This document shows, in pieces, positions 12,388 through 27,300 of a stretch of 64,000 nt of DNA. The stretch is from NCBI RefSeq assembly GCF_001577835.2, contig NC_029547.1, positions 58,990,112 through 59,054,111 of the forward strand, given 5' to 3'. The stretch comes from Coturnix japonica. Its lineage: Eukaryota > Chordata > Aves > Galliformes > Phasianidae. A program made the translations under genes and the position numbers. The notes under the pieces are model-generated. The model did no database searches and was not told the DNA's origin. It was given only the letters and a program-made list of their open reading frames with translations. The number at the start of each line of letters is the position of its first letter. The stretch's first letter is position 1.

Positions 12388-15300
12388 TTACTCATCTTCG
12401 TTGCTATTGGCTTCACTCAGTGCCTTCTTTTTCTTTAACTGGCAGTGTCTTGTAACTGTGGACACACCATCAACAAACTTGGTCCTGTAGAGGACGTTGG
12501 CGTTGTTAAACATCCCATCCTTCAAGGACACCACAAGGAACTGCAAGAAAACAGCACAAAGTAAATGCTGCTGTCCAAATAAAGTTAAAAAAAATCAGGA
12601 TTTTTGAAATCCTTCAAAAAGCAGGATTCCTTTTTATTTGCTTAGGTCTGATCTTACTAAAACTTCTTATAAATGGATCTTTCTTTTTTTTTTTCCATTG
12701 AAAGCCTCATGGAACACACTGGGTTAATACACGTAATAGTTTGTGTAGATGAGTTACAGCTGTGCTGTAACCTCAGTGCTTGGTCTCCTCAGTCCAGGAT
12801 GGCCATAGCACCACCATATAATACAGCCTTTCTTCATGCATTGACCATTGGGAAAATGTTGCCATGAATAATAAAATAAGCCAAATCCAGCTGAAATAAC
12901 TTGGAAATAAAATAGTTCAGCAGTTAAGAATTCCCAGGAGCTGGCTGCCTCTGGAAATAACAAAGCTGGATAAATAATCACAGTGGTTGTAAGAGCATAC
13001 CTGGGATTGTTTGAAATGAGCATGAAGCATCTGTCCAATGTTCTGGGTATGAGAAAGGTCAAGAGCAGCATCCACTTCATCCAGGATGTAAATGGGAGCA
13101 GGTTTGAAGAGAAGGATGGCTAAGATCAAGGACAAGGCCACCAGTGATCTAATACAAAGAACAAGGAAGTTAGGTTACGTTTTACGCTCTTGTTTGAGAG
13201 CCTCCCACTTATTACTACAACAATCATCCGGTAGCATTTAAATGCTCTTTGAGAAGCAGATTCATGCTGTGAGCACTTCGAAGGCAGGCTCCTTTCTGAG
13301 AGGAACTGAATTGAGAGTTTTTTTAAAATATGAAGCCAGGATGGACAAGACAGTCTCTGACTCGACTGTGGAAAACATTAATTAATGTATAAAAATTATA
13401 CTTTACAGTCCTAAAGTATAGGTGGTTAGACATACCAGCTACATCCACAACTGCAATGGAGAAAAGAGAACAATAACAAAAAAAAACATCCACAGTTTAC
13501 CAACCTTTGACCTCCACTAAGTTCTGTCAGGTTTTCCTTCCAGATGTTTCCTAAGCCAACCCTGAACTCCAGACCATCCAGGATACTTTGCTTTTTAGAT
13601 GGTACTAACATAGCTTTGGCTCCTGGTAGAAGCATCGAGAAGATGGAACCAAAGTCTTTGTTCACCTAGAAGTGGGATGAGGAAAGGTAAAATGAGCATG
13701 ATTTGAGTCAGAAGCACGGCTGTAAAAACTTAGTGATGGGTAACACGATGCTCCAGGCTTCTTCATCAGCTTAATTCAATAAACTCTCACATCTTAAAAT
13801 TCAGAACATACGGTGAGTGTTTTATTTCAGCTGTACTGAAAACAAAGCAAGGCTACAAAAGTACAAAGGACAATTTAGACAAAGTTAGTCGGACAAAACA
13901 GCAGTTCCTTTCATTACGTAAAGGGTGTCTACAAGAAAGCTAGAAAGGAAATCTTTATCGGAGCAAAGTGATAAGAGTGATAGATTTTGTTGTTTGTAAG
14001 CATAGAAGATGAGTTCTAGAAAGAGACAAGTTCTTTTTATACAAATAAGCAAAACAGTGAACTAAGGGGAATCTGATCCTCAAGAGAAAATACATGCTGC
14101 AGTGCTGAAATTAGGTTTCAAGCAACGCACCTTTTCCCAAGCGATGTTCAACGCTCTGATTTTCTTTCTGTCGAGCTCTTCAATAGTCGCAAGAATTTTT
14201 GACTTGTCATTCTCTACGATTCTCTTCTTCTTCATTAAGTCGTTGTACTTGTAAAAGAAGAGTGACTGATTTCAGTGAACAAAGCACAAAACAGTGGGAG
14301 TGCAATTAAGAAACAGCAAACTTAGTCACAAGATTGAAATCCAAAGCATTCATTCAGCTGCACTGCAGGATTTGAATTTTAGGGTAATGTTTGCAAATTA
14401 AAGCAATTAGAATTTCCAACATTTGGCAAAGGTGAAAATCAGCACTACTCTAGAAGCTGCACTTTGATTGAAAGTTAATCGTGCTTCATTTATCTTTCTA
14501 TGCAGGAAAGGATACTTATGAAGGCACACAGGAAGAATGGGACAATTATAACTCAGAACCAGTACTAGAAATATTAGGTGTCATTTTTGAGGTATCATTT
14601 TTGGTGTATTTAGGAAGAGAATATGTGAAAACACAGAGTAGCATTGCAAATACAATACACCCAAGCTGCCGAACTTCTAAATGTTAAAACTTGGAATGCT
14701 TACCTTCTCTTCTGCCTCAGAAAGCAAATTGATAGCTCTCATGTTTAAGGACTTCTCCAGCTTCTCTTTCTTTGTCATCAGTTTCTGCAGCTTCTGACTT
14801 GCTTCTTTAGGATTGTTGATTTCAAAGTCGTAAGTGGTGCCCGACTGGCCAAAAAGCTCTTTTTCTGAAGTTATCCACTTGTGCTCTTTCTGCAGTTTGT
14901 CCAGCTGTGCACAAGAAGACACACAGAATTTTATTCCTAAAATTCTGAATCAAAACAGAACAACAACAAAACCCAACCTGCTACTGCCCTAAAATTACTC
15001 TAAAGCATCAGTTTTTTCACCCCAGAGCAACACAGGTGGATCCCTTCACCACGCTTCGTGCTGCTTCCAAGATCATAGAGGGACCAAGACTTTGGGGAAC
15101 TTTCATGTATACTCTTCCATGTAACATGGAACATATTTTCCTGTATCTGGACCAAGCCACTGTCTCTTGAGTACCTGCCTTAGATTCTTTAATTGTTTAC
15201 CCAGTTTATCCATAACATCAGAATGTTTTAGTTGTTTATTTTTTAATTCCATTGATCACCTTCTTTTACAGTTTCTATGAATCCATAACGATATAATTTA

Positions 15301-18300
15301 TAGTTTCCACTCCTCCTTCTTCACACAAAGAGTTGCAAATAAAGTAGTGCTTATTATTAAAGGAAAAGAAAAAAAAGGCTATTTCCTTTGCACAGAAAGA
15401 AGGAAATAATCACTTGGACAAAGATGGAAAGAAAAGCACAACTATGACATACCATGGAAGAAGCATCAGCAGCCTCTTGTTTATACTTGCTGATGTCGTG
15501 TTCTAATGTATTATTGTTGAGCTGCAGTTTATTATTTTCCTTTCTGTACTTCTCTATCTCTGCAGATTTGTCTTTAATACCTTTAGTTTGTTCTGCTATT
15601 AATCCCTTTTGCTTGGCCAGCTCATTCTCTGCTTCCTTTAGAGATTCCTGTTAAGAAAATCAGACAGCTAGTAACTTCTTACAGACACAGATGTTATGTC
15701 ATTGATAGGACACAGCAAAGTAGAAATAAAAATTAACACAAGGTAATAAAGGCAAAAAAACCCAACTCCCGCTAAGGCTAAACATAATTTAGCGCTGCCA
15801 AGAAGGTCCAAAAAAAAACCCACAACACAGTTAAAGCCTCAAGGGATCCTTAGTAACATCAAAACTGATAAGAAAACATAGTATTCCTTCTTACATTTGC
15901 CTTAGTAGCCTCAGCTTCCAAAGCATCAACTTGCTCCTGAAGGGATGTAATTGCTTGTTCCACTGCCTCACTCTGTTGCTTATATGAGGCCTGTTCTTGT
16001 TTTAGCTGTTCAAGTTCCAAAACTAATGCTTCAATTTCCTAGAAAGACATTTTGATTTGTTAAGTTTATACTTCAGTGGAAAGAGCTGACATTTAATGTG
16101 ATAAATAGTGTAGAAGATAATACAGTACTTGCTCTTCTGTTAAACGGAGCAACACCACGAAAACATCAGAAATTTCCACCTGTCAGTAACTACAATGTAA
16201 TATATAAGTTGTGAAGCTGAAAGGACTGAAACTTCAGTAGAATAGAACTGACTTCTGGAAACAGTTGTAGCATAGGGAAAATAGCAATAAATGTGAGGTT
16301 TACCTGCTGCTTTTCTTTCATTTTTCTGCTTGAATCATCTGCTTTCTTCTTGGCACTATTTAGTTTCTGCTGAGCATTTTTTATTTCCTTCTCGTGTTCT
16401 GATTCTGCATTTTTCATTTTGTTCTCTAATGCCTTGTATTCTTCTTCAGCTTTCTGTTGGTTCTCCTTAGTTTCCTTTAATGCCTCTTCACACTCCACTG
16501 AATCAAAGGTACGGTACTTAGATTGAACAGTGCTCTTATCCTTAAGCTTAAATCCTGGCCTGCCTCTGAAATAAGAGTCTGCCTCTACTACTCAAATAAA
16601 TAGATAAACAAATAAATAAAATACTGGTTTCTGCCAGTTACTGAAGTCAGCACTTTCAGTAATTCCTGAGACACTTCTCCCAGTTATTTGTAGGGCACCA
16701 AACAGAAAACCAATCATTAAAATTAACAACAACAACAAAAGCACAAACAGATCTCTAACCTTTAGAACAAGTATTAACCCATGAAACAGCAACCTAGACA
16801 GATACAGCTTCATCCTTCATACACAACATACACACACATGATTATTTCAGTCCATTCTTTTCTTCTGCTGTTTTCCTTACCACTGCATTTGATTCCTTTT
16901 ACACTTTTCCTTAGTAACATAAATAGTACGTATTTTTACTGTTCAGATCATTCAGATTATTTATACTGCTAACCTCCTGAAACAGATGGTTTTGGGGAAA
17001 AAAATCACATAAATATAGGATTAGATGCATTTTAAAATGTTGCTACAAAGCCATTTTTTCCTTTTACTCTAAAGTATGTGGAATCCTTAACAAGGACAAA
17101 ACCTTTAGAAGGGCATGACAAACCTTACCTGAGCCCCACACCTGTGTTTGCCAGCTATGATTCCATCTATACTCCAAAATATAAAACAAATATTTTCAAA
17201 GCTACTTTTTCCCTTGTCTGTTTTGGTTCTCAACTGCCAAACATCTTTCTCTGCAATTAGCTCTTAACTGCAAGATAAAAAACACTTTTGTCTCACCAAT
17301 AGTTTTCTCCAGAGCAAACAGGTCTTCCTGTTGTTTGTGATAAGAGCTTTGCCGAATCTTAGCTTGCAGTATCCCTTCCTCTTCCACCTTCATCTCCAGC
17401 TGCTGCTTCAGATGCTGGTACCTTTGAAGGCAGTAACAATACACGCTGCTTTAATGAGGGATGCCCAGCATTTCAATTTCAAGTAGATATTAAAATGCTT
17501 ATATTCCCATTCCAAAGTGACAACAATGACAAAAACAAAATGCTGACATTTTACAGAAGACTAATAGAGCTTTAGAAAAATACAGGCATATAAATGTACA
17601 ATTTCAAATATCTTTAGAAGTAATTGTGAAGTCTGTTGATAAGTAACTTATACATTTAACTTGTTGTTGTGAAGCCCTGATAATATATACTAAAAACAAA
17701 CAAACACAACCCAAAGCTTGGAAACAAAACAGAGCTCATGTTTTTCCAGTCAGTAAAATTAGAAAACTATTACACAACAACAAGTATTTCTTCCTTTTGG
17801 TCATATTTTTGCAAATCTGTTATGACTTAAAACAATCTGAAAAATAACTCCAGCTGGCAGGTACCACACTGCCCAGCGCTACCTGCTCACGGGATTTTTT
17901 TAGAGCTAAATGTATCTTTTAAATTCTAATTTTAACAACACAACCAGTAAGAAGGAATAGCTGAAAATTCAAACATACTTTTAAGACCATTCTTAGAGCA
18001 GAATCACTTGAACATTCATTCTCCTTTAGGATTTTTACATTTCCTTGGGAGAATAATAAGAACTATCACAAACTGAAATTCTGGATGGGTATTACAAAAG
18101 AAGGGCAATAAACAGGAAGAGATGGAAATTTTGATGCAATTAGAAAACTATGGCCTAATTACTGCCAGAGAAAGATAGTGCAACAATTGGAATACTGTGA
18201 CTGAAGGCCACAAGCTTTTTAGGAGGGATGGGTAGGACAAAAGTTGCCCTCCACATGAAGAAGTGCAGAGGCCATTAAGAACTGCCTAAGAAACGTCCAT

Positions 18301-21300
18301 GACCAGGTTGAGAGCTTGTGGGTTAAAATTACAATCAGTAATTCCAGCTCAGGAAGGACATGGAGCTCTCGGAACAGGTCCAAATGAGAGCCACGAAGAT
18401 GATCAGAGGGCTGGAGCACCTCTCCGATGAGGAAAGGTTGAGGGAACTGAGATTGCTTAGCTTGGAGAAGAAAAGGCTCTGGGGAGACTTCATTGTGGCT
18501 TTCAAATATTTGAAAGGAGCGTGTATCATCTGCCTGGACTTTTGCAAGGCCTTTGATATGACTCTGGACCACAACCTTATCACTAAACTAGAGATACAGA
18601 CCTGAAGGCGACACTACTCTGTGGATATGGAATCGGTTGGGTGGTCATAACCAGAAAGACGTGGTCAGTGGCTCTTTATCAATATGGAGGGTGGTCACAA
18701 GTGTTATCCTGTAGCAGACTGTTTTGGGACTGGTGTTCTTCATATTTATGAATGACATAGTGTAATCACACCCACAGCAAGTGTGCTCATAACACCAAGT
18801 GAGGTAGTCAATAGAAGGAAGTGATATCCAGCATCACCTGGACATGTTTGAAAATGCAGGCACAGTCCTTAGTCACAACAGAGGAAATATTTTAGATAGT
18901 GGAATAGCTATTTTCTAAATATTTAATTTTCCTTAGGCCCTATCCTCTCCTCCAGAAAATTAGTTTATGTGAGTTGTCTTTATACTGTGTATGGGAACTG
19001 TTGAGTCCCAGCCTGAACTACTGATTGAGCACCTGGGGAAAAGACCTGGTCAGCTCTGGGAGCACAGATGAAAGCGATTCACCTGTGGGACTGGAAGGGG
19101 TGGAGCCTGGCTGCATCTCCCTTAGACCTCCCTGAAGGGCTGACTATCCCTATCACTAGGGAAGGAGCACTTTCTGGAGATTCTGCCTTGATGAAGCTTT
19201 TCCCTGCAAACCTATTATCTTCTGATAGATCTCCTTTATAGCACTTTTCTACCATGCAGGTCCTTCTGTCACTGCACAGATGACAGATCCCTCTGAAGGA
19301 CCTCCCTATGATCTGCCTGAGGGTAGAGAGGCCTTTCAGAGGGATCTAGATAAGCTGGTTCACTGGGCTGAGGTTCAACAAAGCCAAGTGTTGGGTCCTG
19401 AACTTTGGCCACAATAACCCCATGCAGTGTTATAGGCTTGGGGCAGAGTGGCTGGATGACTGTGAAGAGGAAGTGGACCTGGGGGTGTTGGTTGATGCTC
19501 TGCTGAACATGAGCCGACAGTGTGTCCAGGTGGCCAAGACAGCCAACGGCATCCTGGCCTGCATTAGAGATAGTGTGGCCAGCAGGAGCAGAGAGGTACT
19601 CAGCGCTAGTGAAGCTGCATCTTGAGTACTGTGTTGTTTTGGGCCCCTCACTACAAAAGACAGTCCACAGAAGGTCAGTGAAACTGGTGAGGGGTCCAGA
19701 GCACAACACTTATGAGAAGTGGCTCAAGGAGCTGGGATTGTTTAGCCTGGAGAAGAGGAGGCTCAAGGGAGACCTCATTGCACCTACAACTTCATAAGGG
19801 GAGGTTGTGGTGAGGAGAGGTTTGGCCTCTTCTCCCAGGCAACAAACAGGACCTGAGGAAACGGCTGCAAGTTGTACCAGGGAAGGTTTAGATTAGACAT
19901 AAGGAAAAACTTTTTCTCTCAGGGAGTGGTCAGGCACTGGAATAGCTGCCCACGGAGGTGGTAGAGTCGCCATCCCTGGCAGTGTCCAAGAGGCATCTGG
20001 ATGAGGAGCTAGGAGATATGGTTTAGAGGCTTGTGGTAGCAATGGGAATGGGAGCACAGCTGGACTAGATGATCTTGTAGGTCCTTCCCAACCTTGTGGT
20101 CCTATGATTCACACCTTTGTTGTAACATCTTTCCCATCATATCGATCTGTCCAACAGTTACATAGTCACATAAGAGAAATAACAGACATTTATACTACGC
20201 AAACCTTACTTTTCAGCTGTATTCTTTAAGTTTGCTAGCTCTCTCTCTACAGCTTCAAGTAGAGACTTCTTTATTTTGAGTTTTTCTTCAGCTTCTCTCA
20301 TAGTTTTAAGTTTAACCAATATAGATGTAACATGCGCGCTTGCACCTGTTCAGAGAAAAAAAGAACAAAGTTAAATCTGATTGGAATTAGATTCAACTCT
20401 GGCAAGTGATGAATTGTAAATACTGGCTACGATGCAGGTTTTAGTTCATCATCTGTTTTCATTGCAAAACAGAAGAACAGCTAAGCAATCATTCTCAATG
20501 GAGAGACTACAAATTAATTTAGTGAAATCATCCAACTTAACATATTGTCATGTGTGAATTTACCTCAAATAAATTATGAAATATTCCAAAAAATGTTTGA
20601 GTTCAAAGCACTCTTTCCAACCTCCTCCAAGATGTTTCAATAGCCAAACATGTATCTAATACATAAACTATATTATGCTAATATTTTATCGGTTTTTTCC
20701 TAGTCTAACTGTAGTCTTACTTCAGTGTACAACCACCAAATCTTTTCTCAAAGATGATGTTATCTCAAGTACGAGTTTAAACAACAACAACAAAAAAGCC
20801 TCTTTCCATTTTTAACAATATGCAGGGCAGTAAACAAATCAACAAAAACACAATTATTATATGAATACAAAACAGTAATTGCCTCCACTTAGGGTTCCCT
20901 GAGGGTCGAATATTTCTCCTTGAAGTGTAACACTTTTTTTCATTATTCTTTTGTCAAAGGTCACTTTCTTAGCTTTATCCATGTTGCTACAGACCAGTGT
21001 TGTGCCAAAGACAAATTCCATGGCCTTCTGTAGTTCGATATTATAATCAATTAGCGAAATGGCTATATGCACATCAAGATGACCGATCTAGAAATAAAGT
21101 GAAATGCAATTAGTATGTCTTAAGTTACAAGAATCTTATTTCGATAAAAATAATTTTTAAGTCATTCTTACATTTTAAATCATAATTTCAGGTAAAAGCA
21201 AAACAATTAAGATCTATCTGAATACTGGATAGTTCAAGGATAGTGAGGGAAAAAAAATTAAGAAACCCTCAAACTCTACAGAAATAGTATGACTGCTACA

Positions 21301-24300
21301 TTATGCTAAAAAAATTGAAAAGGAAAAAAAAGCATGCAATAAAAACACAGTATTTATGTACATACCAGTTCTTTGGCCAGTGAGATAATTTCATATCCAA
21401 TACACTTGGCTGAAATTTTGTTTAGTGGAATGATGGTGTAACGATGCTTTAGTTGACCCTTTTCTATAATCTTCCTGCCAGTAGCCTAGAATGAGAAAAG
21501 CCACCTTTCAGAGCATATTCAAATATTAAGACAATAGGGCATTCCAGTAGCATCATTTCATCAACAGTATCTATGTATGACACTTGCTGACTTAAATTAA
21601 GTAGGTACCTGGGACCAAATCACCTCTTAGGCATTAAGACACTAAGCACGCGTTTGCTTATTGACACACATACCTCTGTGTCCACCACAATGTGATAGAG
21701 TTTTCCCCCAGCCACTGCTTCTAGGGCTTTTGATGTGGATATGTCTTTCACAGTGATGAGTGTTACAACAAGGCCTTTCACATAGCTGGGATTCCAATTT
21801 TTTTCTGGATTTCTTAGAAAAACAAAATCAGTTATGACAACCATGTTTGGTTCTCTTCCTGACATCTTCAAAAACTATATTAGAAACTACTATTATTTAC
21901 AAGGGTAGAAGAAACCCTAATTCTATTAGACAAAATAAACAAAAAAATATTAATTTAACTACTTCAAAGCAAGAGACTTCCCAGTAAGAAGTCAGTTACA
22001 AAGCCAACAGAGGAATGTCCTTCCTGCGTTTAGTATGATTTGTTCACACAGATCTCAGTTATTAGCGCAATTACGGGAATATGCTCTGGTTGATTTTACA
22101 TAATAAAACACATATGAGATTACATATATGTTGTAAAAACAGACACAACTTTCACTTCCACAGAGCAAATTTATTCACAGACCTCAGACAGGACTGAAAA
22201 TTGTTAACGTTTTTGCAGATTAGTCTGTTGGACTGCTATAGTTTCAGCTAATTAACTTGACTTAGGAATTGCAGCACCATGTTACAGAACTTCTAAATTC
22301 ACATTATATTGATAAGGTTGTATTTAAAGAATGACTGTGTCCTCTTCACTGATGCCTACTAATTCAGCTAGAATTTCCTGACTTTACTAACCTGTTAACT
22401 TGCCTCAGATAAGAGAATCAATATTCACTGACAGTACAAGAAAAACAACTGCCAAGGATTCAATGGAATAATTTTTATAGTCTCATAATTCATGTGTTAA
22501 ATGCACCAAGCAGCACCTGAAAATGTAATTCAAAATGACACTGAGATCTTACTTGTACTCGAAATGTAGATGAGGATGCTTCGCTGCTATACTTTCACAC
22601 AGTTCTCTCAGAGAAATGATCTCAGAAATCAGTGCCTTCTTCTTTGCTACATGGGCTTCCTCTTCTCCTTCTGGAATTGAACACAAACAGCATAAAGACA
22701 TTCATAGTACAGAAATTCAGTAATTTATAAATCAGTCATCTGCTCCGTTTATACACATACATGGGGAGAAGCTAATTGAAAAACATTCTAAAATTATTTT
22801 TAAATTACAGTTTTAGACAAATTAACAACTTAAGAAAATCAAATACACAGAGCAAAAAGTATAATGTTACTCCCTAAATATGAGTTGAAATGATTTCAGG
22901 ATTATCAATTTACGCTTTTGTGCACTTTCTGCAACAATTATAACCTGCAACAAGAAACAACCTTTAAGAAGTTTTAAACACTGAAAAAACAGGAAGAAAA
23001 AGGGAACCTCACTGCTCTTCTAAGTTTAAGTTTGAGCTTTGTAAGTGTTGGCTCACAGTATTTAAAACTGAATCATTTCAAACTAATTCCCTTGCAACTT
23101 TCACCAGACAAATTTCCTTGTGCCTGAAACAATATACTTGTTTTTCCTGTTCCTTCTATATTCCTTTCCAGAACTCCACAAAATTATGCACCAAAAGTCT
23201 ATAAAAAACCTTCATATTTCAGCTTTTTCATTTGATCCTGGAGTTTTTCTTTTGATTTTCTGACAGCTTCAAGTGTCGCTTGGTCTTCCTTGTAGCTTCC
23301 ATCCACCTTTTTAACTTTAGCTTGTTTTGTTTTTAGCTCCTGCTGTGCATATTTCAACTTCATTTTGGCCTGTATGGAATAAGAAGACATGAAGCCAGAA
23401 GATATCTAGGGAGAATCTCTGAGTACAGACTTAGAGCATATGCATTAGCCAGATTCCCCCTTAATTTGTAAAAATTCCTACCATTTGCAATAATGGCAAA
23501 TAGCAGCCTTGGCCCTTAAAACTAAAGATGTGGGTGATAAAGAGCATAAAATGTGTCAGAGGGGGTTTCTGGGTGCCAGCATTCTTGGTCTGTGTGTGCT
23601 GATGAGATGTATCTATCTTGGCAGAAGAAATACTTCACTTGCTTGTAACTTGGCATGACTGATCAAGAGCTTCAAACTAAGATAGATGAGGGAGGGAGAC
23701 TGCATTATGAACAGTGAGACACACCAAGGGAAGGTGCAGCACTGTCTGAGGGTGGCAAGGCTAATGGGAACACCTCTGCTGCTCCAGGTAGCATTGTGGG
23801 TACTGGAACACAGAAGAAATGCCTACATACTAATACAGGCAGCATATGGAACAAACAGGAAAAACTGAAATCACACAATCACAGAATCGTAGAGGTTGGA
23901 AAGGACCTCCAGAGATCATCGAGTCCAACCCCCCTGCCAAAGCAGGTTCCCTACACCACGTCACACACGTCAGCATCCTGAAAATCTCCATAGGAGACTC
24001 CACAACCCCCCTGGGCAGCCTATTCCAGTGCTCCGTCACCCTCACTGTAAAGAAGTTCTTGCACACATTCCTGCAGAACTTCCTATGCTCCAGTTTCTGG
24101 ACGTCTCCCCTTGTCCTGTCTCCACACACAACTGGAGTCTGGCCTTGCCAGAAATATGTGACTCTTGCCCATAACTATGACACCATAGATATCTGTGAGA
24201 TTTGGTGAGATACTCCAAAGACTGGAGTGCTGGGATGGAGAGCTATTGACTGCTCAGGAGCAGCAAGGTGGAGAAGTCATGCTTCATGTATTGCTGTCTG

Positions 24301-27300
24301 GGATGACACAGCAGAGAACTTCCAGGTAAGGATTAAGGCAGCAGACAATAAAGCAGATGTCATAGTAGTTGTCTACTATAGACCAATATGTGCAGTTCTG
24401 GGCTGCATCATACAAGAAGGATGTTACAATACTTGAAACTGGCCAGAGCAAGGCAACGAGGCTGATAAAATTGCTGGAAGGCATGGGAGCAAAGGCTTGG
24501 GAAGTTGGGTCTGGAAAAGAGAAAGCTCTGAAGCTACCTCATTGCTCTCTACAACTCCCTGAGGAAGGGGAGAGGGAGGTGACAGTCTGTTCTCCATGGC
24601 AGCCAACGACAGGATGTGTAGGAATGATACAAGGCTGCACCAGAGGAAGGTTCAGACAGAACATCAGGAAGCACTTCTTTACTATGAGCACACACCAGAA
24701 CAGATTTCTAGAGAGGTGGTTAGTACCTCCAGCCTGCCAGTAGCCAAGGGGCATTTGAAAAATTCTTTATAGTGCTCAATATTGTGTGTTAACTTATGGC
24801 TAACCCCAAAGTGAGGTTGGACTTGATGGTCTTTGAAGGTCCCTTCTAACTAACCCAGCCCTCAGCACTCAGTCCATCTTGGGACCAATGCTCTTTATCA
24901 TCTCAGAGAATGACATATTAAATAAGAGCACACTCTCAGAAAGCTTGTTGAAGACACTAAGCTAAAATGGTATGACAGAATGAAGGGATGCCATCCAAAG
25001 GAACCTGGACAGGCTTGAAAAGTGGGCCTACATGAACTGAATGAGGTTCAGCAAGTCCAAGTGCAAGCTGTTGCAACTGGAACATAGCAATCCCTGACAA
25101 TTTCTCAGTTCCTTTCCCTGAAACTGAAAAAAGAACTCATTGAGAACTGCTGTCCTGAAAAGGGCTTGGAGGTCCTGGTGGACAAAAAGCTAGAGCCAGC
25201 AGTGTGTGCTTGCATTCCAAAAAGCCAACTGTATTCTGGACTGCATCAAAACAGGGGAAGCAGAAGGGAGAGGATTGTCTTCTTGTGTGTGTCTTTGTGA
25301 GGTGCAACCTGCAGTACTATGCCCACGGCTCAAACACAAAGAAAACATGGAGCTGTTGGAGCAGGTCCAGAGGAGCCCACAAAGGCGATGATCAGAGAGC
25401 TGGAGCACCTCTTCTACAAAGACATACTGGGGGAGCTGGGCTTATTCAGCCTGGAAAAGAGAAAGCTCCAGGCTGATATTACTCTGGCCTTCCAATACTT
25501 AAGAGTTCATGAGCAGGAGGGGAGAGGGAAAATAGTAACAGGGAAGAGGGAATGGCTTTAAGCTAAAAGATGGGAGATAGATGTTAGGAAGAAATTTTCT
25601 GCTCAAGAGGGTGGTGAGTAACTGGCATAAGGTGCCCAGAGAAGCTGTGGATGTGTCCTTCCTGGAGGCATTCAAGAGGCCCGAATCATGTGCGGCACTG
25701 GAGATTTATGCGCTTTGAGGTCCATTCTGACCCAAGCCATTCTGTAGGCTGCCATGCTATGAACTATTCTATTGTACATACTTGGATGCAATAACCTGTA
25801 TTACCACATATACAGTATCAAAGAAAGAGAAGAAAGAAACTAAAATATTCTGGGACAGAACCACCTTTGTTGCTTTTCTCAGAAGAGCTTTTCCATAAAT
25901 GAGTCAAGGATGGTGCAAGTTTATCAACAAAAAATTATATTCCACCATCAAAACAACCACAGCAAGTTTCCTATCTTAAGAAGGATGCGACATGTTTCAA
26001 GTAATGTGACTAGCATAAAATGTAATAGAGTAATTCCTCCCAAACTCCCTATTCAGACACACTTGATCCTGCTAGTTAAATACAGACATACTTTAATTTC
26101 CTATTCTAAGCTTCCTATTTTACACTGTCAGTCATCTGTATACCAATTGCTGTATTTCTTCAAGGCAATGTTGTAACTTTTCCTTATGTTGGCTCAAGGA
26201 CTTCCCTGTTTTAAACAGCCTGCTTAATTAAAAAAACCTTACATTTTTTGGCCTATGCCAAAATACTTTGCATATATATTCTATAATTTTCCCAACAGTG
26301 CATCAAGAGAGCTCTGACTCTTACCTGTTTAGCCTCTGTTACTGCTTTGCTAATTTCATTTTTGCAGGTCATCATCTGGTCAGCAAGAGAACTTCCTCGA
26401 CCACTGACATTGCTAGACAGGCCAGCAGATACACCATTAAAATGCTGTTGTGCTGTGGCTAAAGCTTCTGCACCTTTTTTACTTTCCTCCTGTAAACCAT
26501 TTAGATCTTCCTGTATACTCTTTATTTCCTTTTCCTTTGATGTTATCGCTTTAAATTCCTTTAGCAAAAAAACAATAATGATACATAAAATCAAACAAAA
26601 AAACAACCCCTATTAACTTAAAGTTTATGTTGGTAAATCAGATGATGTACAGCTATGATTAGTTTCACTGATCAAGATTTTAAAACCTTTTGTCAGCTTT
26701 TTTGTTTTCACAGCCTGTTTTTACATACTTCAAGCGTGCACCTGCTCATTGAGGACACTCAACACAACATGTACAGAGAAAAATGAAATAGAGGAAAAAA
26801 TGATAACTGCACAACCAGGAAAAGCAGCTCTCTGTAAAGTATTTAGTGTTCCTATTTAAGAGAAATGAATTAAATGTCAAGAGCATGAAGTAGATGTTTT
26901 TCCTTTAAGTTTAGCAGGTTTCCTGAACGCAGTTGGGATCTCCTCCCAAAATTAAAACAAAGTTGTCAACAGCAGAGCTGGACTTCCTTCATAAATACAT
27001 CTTATTTGTTTTTAGTGGCAGTCTACTAACTGTGCCATACAAATCAAGTAACACCACTTATTATTTGTTTCTGCCCTCCTGTTGCTATTCCTTCCCATCA
27101 ACCTTGAAAAGATAATAAAAACCTGCTGTCCCAATGCACACCGAACTACATCAGTGCTTAAAAAGAATAACATAAACAAAGGGCTTACCTCCTGCATGAC
27201 TTTAGTCAATTCTTTATGCCTTTTCTTTTCACCACTTAAGTTTTTCTTCTTGTGATCAAGATCACTGCGGACTTTAGCATCAACTCTTTGGAGTTCTGAA

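Noticed and set aside
19269-19797. Frames of 80-146 codons near 19.3-19.8 kb as genes
   Set aside because: They fall entirely inside a CR1 LINE 3' portion, several of them antisense to it.
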